Source: Streptomyces aureoverticillatus
GTDB taxonomy: Bacteria > Actinomycetota > Actinomycetes > Streptomycetales > Streptomycetaceae
NCBI RefSeq assembly: GCF_014649395.1
Contig: NZ_BMSY01000004.1
Location: 62,001 to 126,000 of the forward strand
DNA: 64,000 nt
Reading direction: 5' to 3'
Position numbers and translations under genes: made by a program
Shown here: positions 51,324 to 59,900 of the stretch, one piece after another
Position numbering within the stretch: the first letter of the stretch is position 1
Layout of the letters: each line of letters begins with the position of its first letter
Notes under the pieces: generated by a model
Told to the model about the DNA's origin: nothing
Databases searched by the model: none
The model's input: only the letters and a program-made list of their open reading frames with translations

Positions 51324-52778
51324 TCAGCGTGTGGGGCGGCGCTTGGGCAGCAGGAGCATGAGCGCCCACATCAGCAGCAGGGCGCCGATGACGTACCAGA
51401 GGCTTCCGGCGAACGCCGTGGTGACGATGGGCCCCTGGCTGCCGATCGGCGAGTGGGCGAAGAACACCACGGTGGTCAGTGCCGTACCGAGGGCGATGCC
51501 GAGCTGGGTCGAGGTGTTGAAGATCCCCGATGCGGAGCCGGCATGACGGTGGTCGACCTGCCCCAGGGTCATGTCTGCCAGTGCAGCCCCGACCATGCCC
51601 AGGCCGATCCCCACCGCCAGCATCGGCAGGACGGCCAACACCAAGGGCAGGCCGATGTTTTGGTCCGCGACCAACCACGAGTAGCCGCCCAGCGCGGCAG
51701 CGGCCACCAGAGCCCCCGCCTGCGGAGCTCGCCGCGCCCGACGGCTGGCAAGGCTCATCGCCAACCAGGCACCACCCATCTCGCCGAGGGACGCCGCCAC
51801 AAAGCCCAGCGCCGTCCGGCCGGGGGTCAGGCCGAGGCCGTCCTGCATATACAGGGTCCATGCCAGGAAGAAGACGCCGGACAGCAGCCCGAAGACGAGC
51901 TGTGCGGCCAGACCTCCGCTGAAGGCCCTGCTCTTGAACAGGGCCAGGACAATCAGCGGATCACGGCCTTGTGCGGTCCTGGCCCACTGCTGGATCACGA
52001 ATGCGGCCAGGGTCACCAGACCCGCCGCCAGCATGACGAAGCTCCAGGCAGGCCAGTGGTGTTCTCCGCCGACCGTGAGCGGATAGGCGATCAGCAAGAG
52101 GCCCAGGCCGGCAAGGACCATCCCCAAGGGGTCGAGCCGCGGGGCGTTGTGGTCCCGGGATTCGGGGATGTGACGCAGGCCAAGGAGCAGAGCCGCCAGG
52201 CCGATGGGCAGGTTGATCAGGAAAATCGGGCGCCACCCGAGGCCGAAGAGATCAGCACTGGTGACGACGCCTCCGAGGACCGGCCCGAGGACGCTGCCCA
52301 ACGACATGATGATGCCGTACAGGCTGAACGCCTTGGCCCTGGAACCCTCGTCAAAGCTGACGTGCAGGGTTGCCAGCACCTGAGGGACCATCAAGGCCGC
52401 GGCGCCGCCTTGGATGACGCGGGCAGCGATCAGAAGGGCCGGGGTGCCAGCGAGGCCGCAGACCAGCGACGCCGCGGTGAAGACGCCGGTGCCGACGAGG
52501 AGGATCCGCTTGCGTCCGTAGAGGTCGCCCAGACGTCCGCCGGTGATCAGTCCGAGGGCAAAGGTGAGCGCGTACGCGGCGTGGATCCACTGAACACCGG
52601 CACTGGAAGCGCCGGTGTCGGCCTGGATGGAGGGGAGGGCGGTGTAGACGATCGAGCCGTCGAGGGCGTTCATCAGCTCGGCGACGAGCACCACGATCAA
52701 GGTGATGGTGCGGGCGCGGCCCGGCTCGGCGGCGGTTCGGGGCCGACTGGAGGTGTGGGTGTCGGTAGACACGGACAC
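51324..52778 (-). CDS. DHA2-type MFS multidrug transporter, copy 2
   Basis: A 484-residue 14-helix transporter closely paralogous to copy 1: ELMNALDGSIVYTALPSIQA, TGGRLGDLYGRKRILLVG, GSVLGPVLGGVVTSADLFGL. It should be a proton-coupled drug exporter. GTG 52778 has AGGAAC upstream. The C-terminus ends LLLPKRRPTR, matching LLPRRTPRP of copy 1. It has its own version of the structured leader and is followed by the NarL-type regulator, so the pairs are pump-1 alone and pump-2 plus regulator. Confidence 0.92.
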   Translation of the reverse strand: MSVSTDTHTSSRPRTAAEPGRARTITLIVVLVAELMNALDGSIVYTALPSIQADTGASSAGVQWIHAAYALTFALGLITGGRLGDLYGRKRILLVGTGVFTAASLVCGLAGTPALLIAARVIQGGAAALMVPQVLATLHVSFDEGSRAKAFSLYGIIMSLGSVLGPVLGGVVTSADLFGLGWRPIFLINLPIGLAALLLGLRHIPESRDHNAPRLDPLGMVLAGLGLLLIAYPLTVGGEHHWPAWSFVMLAAGLVTLAAFVIQQWARTAQGRDPLIVLALFKSRAFSGGLAAQLVFGLLSGVFFLAWTLYMQDGLGLTPGRTALGFVAASLGEMGGAWLAMSLASRRARRAPQAGALVAAAALGGYSWLVADQNIGLPLVLAVLPMLAVGIGLGMVGAALADMTLGQVDHRHAGSASGIFNTSTQLGIALGTALTTVVFFAHSPIGSQGPIVTTAFAGSLWYVIGALLLMWALMLLLPKRRPTR

Positions 52779-53060
52779 GAAGGTTCCTGTTCACACAGAG
52801 GAGGAATAGGGGCAAGCCTGGGCAAGCCCGTACGCCTATAGCGCGACAGGAGCGGAAGAGAGTGTGACGAAGCCCAGGCCATCGGGTACGCCGCCACTGA
52901 GGCATCGTCGGAAATCCGCCGGAGCAGACAACCGGGAAGAGCGCCTCACAAGGAGCGGCTACAGGGCCTGGGAGATAGGTCGTCACCTCGAAACACAACA
53001 CGAAACAAGCGCTGGCGCGCTTTACGATCTCCCTCAGGGTAAAGCGGGCTCCAGCCCGAG
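52779..53060 (-). promoter_or_regulatory. Conserved structured leader of MFS copy 2
   Basis: Same plan as the copy 1 leader: GAGGTGACGACCTATCTCCC, CCCAGGCC (52972-52965), 84 bases later ATGGCCTGGGCTTCGTCA with the complementary GGCCTGGG (52880-52873), then CTCTTCCGCTCCTGTCGCGC. A small hairpin CGGGCT/AGCCCG lies near its 5' end where copy 1 has its strong one. Sequence between the two pairing blocks differs a lot between copies while the blocks are kept. Confidence 0.6.
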
Positions 53061-53331
53061 CAAACTCATTTTCCGACAGCCCTTCCACGTACCCTGCGGG
53101 TGCTCTCGTAGATGGCGCTAGATTCCTCCTCACCCACTGCGCAGGCCTTGGCGGGGAGTTCTCGTTCAGGGCGTAACGGAGGTGTGTGCCGCGCCATACG
53201 CGAATCCGTGTCCCCTCGACCCCGGGGCCGTGACCCGAATCGTCGAGGAGGCTTGGGCGGGGTCGACGCCGACCACTCGGGCCCGGTACGGCGTGGTGGG
53301 TCGCCCGCGTTGAGCGCGAGGTGGACCGCGT

Positions 53332-53946
53332 TCAGGGTAGGGGGGTGAGTGCGTCCTCCAGCGCCGCCCGCGCGCCGCGCAGGGCGAGACGGAGCTGGTC
53401 CGGTGTGCGGCGGATCTGCGCCAGCAGGAGGCCGCCCTGGATCGCGGCCATGGTGAGGTCGGCCAGCTCCGTCACGTCCGCGTCCGGGCGCAGCTCGCCC
53501 GACTCCTGCATCCGGCGCAGGCCCGCGATGAGGGGGGCTTCCCAGCGCGCGAAAGCGTCCACGAACGCTTGGCGGGTGAGGTCGTCCCGGCCGCTGAGCT
53601 GGCTGGCCAGCGAGCCGATCGCGCAGCCGCCCACCGCGTCCTGCCGCGTCCCGTTGGCCTCGATCGCGTCGAACCAGCGGTGGATGCCGGCCAGCGAGTC
53701 GACTTCCAGGAGCAGGGGTTCCTGTGCGGCCAACACCGTGTCCACGGTGGAATGAACCACGGAGCGGATGAGATCGTCCCGGTCGTCGAAGTAGTGGTAG
53801 AGCTGGCTGCGGCCGACCCCCGCGGCGCGTTCGACATCGTCCAGCGTCACCGCCGCGACGCCGCGCTGCTGGATCAGGTCTGCTGCCGAATCGAGGATGC
53901 GCTCTCGGGTCGCACGGCCCCGCGCGGTGGTCGGTGTGTGTCCCAT
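53332..53946 (-). CDS. TetR-family regulator
   Basis: A 204-residue repressor: RGRATRERILDSAADLIQQR, GVAAVTLDDVERAAGVGRSQ, LYHYFDDRDDLIRSVVHSTV form the TetR HTH; the C-terminal domain resembles the TetR_C_6/LmrA-like group (VGGCAIGSLASQLSGRDDL). ATG 53946 has GGAGGGG upstream. It is divergent from the amidohydrolase gene; four copies of a 16-bp operator fill the gap, so it represses that gene and itself. Confidence 0.92.
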   Translation of the reverse strand: MGHTPTTARGRATRERILDSAADLIQQRGVAAVTLDDVERAAGVGRSQLYHYFDDRDDLIRSVVHSTVDTVLAAQEPLLLEVDSLAGIHRWFDAIEANGTRQDAVGGCAIGSLASQLSGRDDLTRQAFVDAFARWEAPLIAGLRRMQESGELRPDADVTELADLTMAAIQGGLLLAQIRRTPDQLRLALRGARAALEDALTPLP

Positions 53947-53964
53947 GGCCCCTCCTCCGTGTTC

Positions 53965-54057
53965 TGTACTTCACAGTACACAGATTTTTGTACTCGCTGA
54001 TACAGTCTGCCGCAGACCGCTCTGTACTGAGCGATACAGTCCGCACTGAGCGATACA
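53965..54057. promoter_or_regulatory. Four 16-bp operators between TetR and amidohydrolase genes
   Basis: Sites: TGTACTTCACAGTACA (53965-53980), TGTACTCGCTGATACA (53989-54004), TGTACTGAGCGATACA (54023-54038) and CGCACTGAGCGATACA (54042-54057). The first three have TGTA/TACA or longer arms around an 8-bp centre; the fourth keeps only the right arm. Spacing is irregular (24, 34 and 19 bp). Confidence 0.75.
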
Positions 54058-54074
54058 GTCCGCGAGGAGGAACT

Positions 54075-55283
54075 GTGAGTCGGTTCGCGGTTACGAACAC
54101 ACGAGTCTTCACCGGGACGCACATAGCCGATGCCTCGGTGGTCGTCGTCGAGGACGGGACGATCGCCGCGGTCGGCCACCAGGTCCCTGAGGGTGTGGAG
54201 AGGATCGACGGTGGGGGCGCGACCCTGCTGCCGGGTCTGATCGACGCCCACACCCACACAGACGAAGACGGTCTGCGCACGGCCCTGCGCTTCGGCGTGA
54301 CCACCGAGTTGGACATGATGTCGGTGCCGGACATGATGGACCCGGTACGGAAGAAGGCGCAGACCGAGTTCGATCTGGCCGACGTCCGCACCGCCTCGTG
54401 GGGCCTCGCCCACCCCGACGGACATCCTCACCAACTGCGGCGCGGCCTGGACGACCCGGTGTGGCCCACCGCCACCATCCCGAGCGAGGCGCCCGCCTTC
54501 GTTGAGGGGCGCTTGTCCGAGGGTGCGGACTACATCAAGATCATGGTCGAGGACGGCACCGCGTTCGGCACGTCGCTGCCCGCGGTGCCGCCCGAGGTCG
54601 TCGCCGCGGTTGTCGAGGCGGCTCACGAGCGCGGGGTGATGGCTCTGGTCCACACTCTCGGCGCTGCGGCTACACGGGTGGCTGTCGAGGCGGGCGCGGA
54701 CGGCGTGACCCATCTGCACTATGACGAGGTCATCAGCGACGATCTGATCATCCGGATGCGCGAACAGGGCATGTTCGTCATCACCACTCTGGCCGTCACC
54801 GCCTCCGGCGCCTCCGACGGCGCCGGCCCACGCCTGGGCGCCGACCTGCGTGTGGGTTCCCGGCTGAACGCGGCATGGCGCGACAACCTGGGGCGCGAGT
54901 TCGCCTGGAACGCCCACTTGCCCAACGCCCTGCGCTCGGTCGGGCTGCTCCACGCCGCCGGCGTCGAGCTCCTGGCCGGTACCGATGCGGCCCACCTCGG
55001 TGCCCCGGGCCTCGCTCACGGCGCCAGCCTGCACGACGAGCTACGCCTGCTCGAGACCGCCGGGCTGAGTCCGGTCGAAGCGCTCAGTGCGGCGACACGG
55101 CGTACCGCTGACCGGTTCGGCCTCACCGACCGCGGGCGGATCGAGCCCGGCGCCTCGGCGGATCTGGTGCTCGTGGACGGTGACCCGACCTCGCAACTCT
55201 CCTCGACGCTGAACACCCGCGCGGTGTGGCGTCGGGGGCACCGCCTGGCATCGGCCGGCGTGACGGGCGGGCATGATGCCTGA
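54075..55283 (+). CDS. Amidohydrolase (imidazolonepropionase/prolidase-like)
   Basis: A 402-residue metal-dependent amidohydrolase: FTGTHIADASVVVVEDGTIA, GGGATLLPGLIDAHTHTDED (metal His pair), KIMVEDGT (bridging Lys), MALVHTLG and THLHYDE (metal His), LLAGTDAAHLG (catalytic Asp), then GRIEPGASADLVLVDGDPTS. It hydrolyses a cyclic amide, peptide or similar C-N bond in the cytoplasm; the substrate is unknown. GTG 54075 has GAGGAGG upstream. TetR and the four operators control it. Confidence 0.9.
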   Translation: MSRFAVTNTRVFTGTHIADASVVVVEDGTIAAVGHQVPEGVERIDGGGATLLPGLIDAHTHTDEDGLRTALRFGVTTELDMMSVPDMMDPVRKKAQTEFDLADVRTASWGLAHPDGHPHQLRRGLDDPVWPTATIPSEAPAFVEGRLSEGADYIKIMVEDGTAFGTSLPAVPPEVVAAVVEAAHERGVMALVHTLGAAATRVAVEAGADGVTHLHYDEVISDDLIIRMREQGMFVITTLAVTASGASDGAGPRLGADLRVGSRLNAAWRDNLGREFAWNAHLPNALRSVGLLHAAGVELLAGTDAAHLGAPGLAHGASLHDELRLLETAGLSPVEALSAATRRTADRFGLTDRGRIEPGASADLVLVDGDPTSQLSSTLNTRAVWRRGHRLASAGVTGGHDA

Positions 55284-55374
55284 GTTCTCGCTGGTTGATG
55301 TCCACGCCCGTTTCACCACCTCGCACTACATCTATTGATCAGGAGCGGTTCGGGTTCTGGGTCGTTGGAGGGGT

Positions 55375-55670
55375 GTGAGCGATCTGGTGGGGGCTGCGCG
55401 GCGCCTTTCGCCGTCGGCGCAGGAGGCCCTGCGGCTGCGGGCGGTGGCCGCGTTGATGGCGGGGCGGGAGCGTGAGGATGTGGCGGCGGTGTTCGGGGGT
55501 CGCTGAAGGCGGTCGGCACCTGGCGGGCGAAGGGGCAGGCCGGTGGGCGGGCGGGAGGCGCTGGTCATGCGTCCGCGCGGTAAGCCGGTCGGGGTGCATC
55601 AGGTGCTCGGGGAGGCCGAGCAAGCCGCTGTGCGGCAGGCGGTCCTCGATCACCGCCCCTGCGACGTGGG
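55375..55670 (+). pseudogene. IS630-like transposase remnant
   Basis: From GTG 55375: LVGAARRLSPSAQEALRLRA, VAALMAGREREDVAAVFG, then a frameshift (about 55495), LKAVGTWRAKGQAGGREAL, VMRPRGKPVGVHQVLGEAEQ, AAVRQAVLDHRPCDVG. This is the N-terminal winged-helix part of an IS630-type transposase. It breaks off at CDVG before the catalytic domain. Confidence 0.75.
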
Positions 55671-55947
55671 CTGGGCGCACCCGCGCCGCTCCACCGACGA
55701 CTCATGAGGGAACCGCTACCTCGCAGCTCCCCCGCGCTACCCGACCACTGCGAGACCTCGGCGATACGCACCACCGCGTCACTTCGCCGCGAAGATCCCG
55801 ACCCCTGAGGCCCTCACCGAATCAATCTCACCCTGACTGCACGTCCCGTGGCCCCGCGGTTGTCGTCCATCGTGTCCACACGAGCGCCTCGCCCAAGCAG
55901 GCGGCCGTCCATCTCCCCCTCAACACCGACTTCGTCACAACCAAAGT
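55671..55947. other. Gap between remnants
   Basis: No gene recognised. Short open frames have non-coding composition. Confidence 0.4.
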
Positions 55948-56185
<238 letters not shown>

Positions 56186-56935
56186 ATCTCTCATATGCCC
56201 TGGCGATCAGCCGACGCGCCTCGCGCTGTTGCAGATGTAAGGGACTGGAACGATGGCTTCATGGACCGTTACTGACAGCTGAGGGGCAAGTAGAAGTGAC
56301 GATTGCGGGGCGTAGGGATTGTGAACTGCTACTTCCCTCGGCTGCATCCACGGACTGGGAGGGATGCGGAACCTCGACGAAGGATGCGGAAGGGCCGATT
56401 CTTTGCTGTAGGGACTGGAAGCTCACGAAGCCAGCCGCATCTCAGGACTGCGGCGCTTGTTCCCGACCTACGACGCTTCTGGGTACGGTGAGGCCCAGCG
56501 GCGGCAGCTCGCTCCGTAGGAGCTGCGATCCGGTCGCTCGCCAGGGCCGAACTGACCGTGTGCAGCCGGTGCCGTACGGACTCCGGCGCGGACGCCGGGT
56601 CCAGCACGACCACGTACCCGTGGTACTCGATCGGCTATCGCGGTCGGCATGCGCACACCTCAGGCTCCGAGTCCTCACACTCCCGCCCGCACCTCGGCGC
56701 ACACGCGCGCGTCTCCCTCTCACCACATCCAGGCGGGGACCGCCTCAACACCCGACTTCCCACTGCTCAGCTTGTACTTGTCGTGATACTGGCGCTGCTC
56801 TGCGGCGTAACTGGGCTTCGCCGCGGCGTTCATAAGACGTTGATCAATCAAAGATCGCTCCCTGTCAGTCTTCACCGCGGGCGCGTCCGCGCCCGGAATC
56901 GGCAAGAAGACCGGCAAGAAGAAGGGAGCGTCCCT
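56186..56935. other. Region upstream of the PI-PLC/chitinase gene
   Basis: The large downstream frame is open leftward to 56558, but its translation here lacks family features, and the signal peptide with a ribosome site begins at GTG 56936. On the minus strand, about 56500-56630 reads EYHGYVVVLDPASAPESVRH, which looks protein-like but has no start or known family. Small repeats TAGGGATTG and TAGGGACTGGA occur near 56311 and 56409. No promoter identified. Confidence 0.4.
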
Positions 56936-59900
56936 GTGCGTAAGAGACGCACGGCGGCTGCCTGGTGCGCGGCACTGGCCTTCGCCCTGCTCGCGACCCC
57001 CGCGGTCGCGGCGGACGGCCCGGAGGGGCCCACCAGACCCGACCGCCCCCAGAAGCCACGGCCACCGGCGGCGGCGAAGGCGGCCGGCGGGGCGGGGGCC
57101 CCGTCGGCGACGGCGGGCACGGAGGCCGCCGCGAGCGAGGACGAGGGGCCGCCGACGGACGGGAAGTTCTACATCCAGAACGCCTTCAGCGGCTACCACA
57201 TGTCGGCGACCAACAATCCGGTCGCCACCCACCCCCCGAAGGGTGACGAGGACCAACAGCAGTGGGAGTTCGCCCGGAACGCCGACGGAACGTACAAGAT
57301 CAAGAACCCGGACTGGGACGGGCAGTGCCTTGCTGAGCAGAGCGTCGACCGGCTCGGGGTCGAACCTTGTGGCAACCAGCAGACGGACTGGGAATTCCGG
57401 CACGAGAAGGGTGACCGGTACCGCATCCACGTGCCGGGGTCGGAGCGCAGGCTGCGGGGCGGGGAGGACAAGGACGCTCCGCTCTGGGTGGACGCCGAGA
57501 AACCGAAGTTCGAGAAGCAGGACTGGTACATCACGCCGATCAATCCGCCGAAGACGCCGATGCCGTCGGATCCGAAGCTCGACGACATGACGTTCCTGAC
57601 GACACACAACGCGTACTTCAATTCGGAGGACTCGGAGGGCACACCGGCGCCCATAGCGCCCAACCAACCGCACTCCGTGTCCCGCCAACTCCGGGACGGC
57701 GTCCGGTCCGTGATGCTCGACGGGCGCTACGCCAACGGGCGCGTACGGATGTGTCACGGCAGCTGTATGGACGGCGAATCCTCCCAGACCATGACCTTCT
57801 CCAAGATCTTCGAGGACATCGTCGCCTACATGAAGGAGGACAAGGAGGCGGTCGTCACCGTCTTCCTGGAGGACTACACGACCGCGGAGCAGCTGGAGAA
57901 GGAACTCGGCGACGACCTCGCCCCCGGCACCGACGCGGCCAGGATGGTCTTCCGGCCCGACGCCGCAGACGTGAAGGAGAAGGGCTGGCCGACCGTCAAG
58001 TCCATGGTCGACTCCGGCAAGCGCCTGCTCCTCTTCACCGGTGACGGGGACGCCACGAAGCAGGAGAACGGCAAGAACAAGCTGGGGTTCATGTACGAGC
58101 AGGACTGGATCGTGCAGAACCACTGGTCGATGGGGCTCGGCATCGGCAACGGCGACTGGAGCTGCTACAGCCGGTGGGATGCCCTTCCGCTCCTCACGGA
58201 GGAGAAGAACTTCCGGCGCCTGTACGTGATGAACCACTTCCGGGACTCTCCGTTGGATCCCACGTACCGCAACGACAACCGGAAGCTCCAGAACCGCGCC
58301 GAGCGCTTCTGCGCGCCCGCCGCGCGCAAGAAGCCGAACTTCCTCGCGATCGACCAGTACAAGGACGGCGACCCCATGGCCGCCGTCAACGCTCTCAACA
58401 AGTACACGTACCACGGCGACACCCCCGGCATGGGCGGCACGCCCGAGAGCCCGCCCGCCACCGGCAGCGCCGGTGACCCCGTGGACAACGCCACCGACGA
58501 CCGCTCCGCCAAGCCCTCCACCTCCGGCCCGCACGAGCAGTGCCGCCCCGAGGGGCTCGCCGCGACGAAGGGCGTCGACACCCCGTACTGCAGGGTGTAC
58601 GGCGACGACGGGCGCGAGTGGCTCGGCGGCAACGGGCACGACAAGCGGGTCGTCGGCTACTTCACCGGCTGGCGCACCGGCGCCAAGGGCGACCCGCGCT
58701 ATCTGGCCAAGAACATCCCCTGGTCGAAGGTGTCGCACGTCAACTACGCCTTCGCGAGCGTCGACGGCGGCGACCGGATCTCCGTGGGTGACACGGACGA
58801 CCCGAAGAACCCGGCGACCGGAATGACCTGGCCGGGCGTGCGCGGGGCCGAGATGGACGACTCACTCCCGTACAAGGGCCACTTCAACCTCCTCAACCGC
58901 TACAAGAAGAAACACCCGCAGGTGAAGACGTTGATCTCGGTCGGCGGCTGGGCCGAGACGAAGAACTTCTACACCATGGCCACCAACGCCGACGGCTCCG
59001 TCAATCAGGCGGGCATCGACACCTTCGCCGACTCGGTGACGGCCTTCCTCGACCGGTACGGCTTCGACGGCGTCGACATCGACTACGAGTACCCGACCGC
59101 GCTGCCCGACAGCGGCAACCCGGCCGACTGGGAGCTGTCCAACGGCCGCCGCAAGGGCCTCCAGGCCGGTTACAACGCGCTGATGAAGACCTTGCGCGAG
59201 AAGCTGGACCGCGCGGGCGCCGGCAAGGACCGCTACTACCTCCTCACCTCGGCGGGCTCCGCCTCCGGCTACCTGGTACGCGGCTACGACGCGGGCCAGG
59301 CCCTCCAGTACCAGGACTTCGTCAACGTCATGTCGTACGACCTGCACGGCTCCTGGAACAAGTACGTCGGCCCGCAGGCGCCGCTGTACGACGACGGCAG
59401 GGACGGCGAGCTGGCCGCCGCGAAGGTCTACGACGAGAAGGAGTTCGACAAGACCGGCTACTTCAACGTCGACTGGTCGTACCGCTACTACCGGGGCGCG
59501 CTGCCGCCCGGCCGCATCAACCTCGGCGTCCCCTACTACACACGCGGCTGGCAGAACGTTTCCGGCGGCACGGACGGCCTGTGGGGCACCTCCTCACTCC
59601 CCGACCAGGGCGCCTGCCAGCCCGGCACCGGGGAGAAGGTCGACTGCGGCCACGGCGCCGAGGGCATCGACAACGTCTGGCACGACCTCGGCACCCGGGG
59701 CGAGGAGGTCGCCTCCGGCTCCAACCCCCTGTGGCACGCCCGGAACCTCCAGGACGGCATCACCCCCGGCTACCTCCCCTCCTACGTCGACACCGACAAG
59801 GAGTCCGGCAAGCTCAAGGGCACGTACACGGAGAAGTACGACGACACGCTCAAGGCGTCGTGGCTGTGGAACGCCGAGAAGAAGGTGTTCCTCTCCACGG

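Noticed and set aside
51453..52841. A 462-codon plus-strand frame opposite MFS copy 2 (and a similar one opposite copy 1)
   Set aside because: Gln/Asp/Gly-rich antisense translation; the parallel frames in both copies simply follow from the paralogy of the real genes.
56720..58738. A 672-codon open frame on the minus strand opposite the PI-PLC/chitinase gene
   Set aside because: It is an antisense shadow caused by high third-position GC; its translation is Val/Gly/Arg-rich without domains, while the plus strand shows a signal peptide and catalytic motifs.
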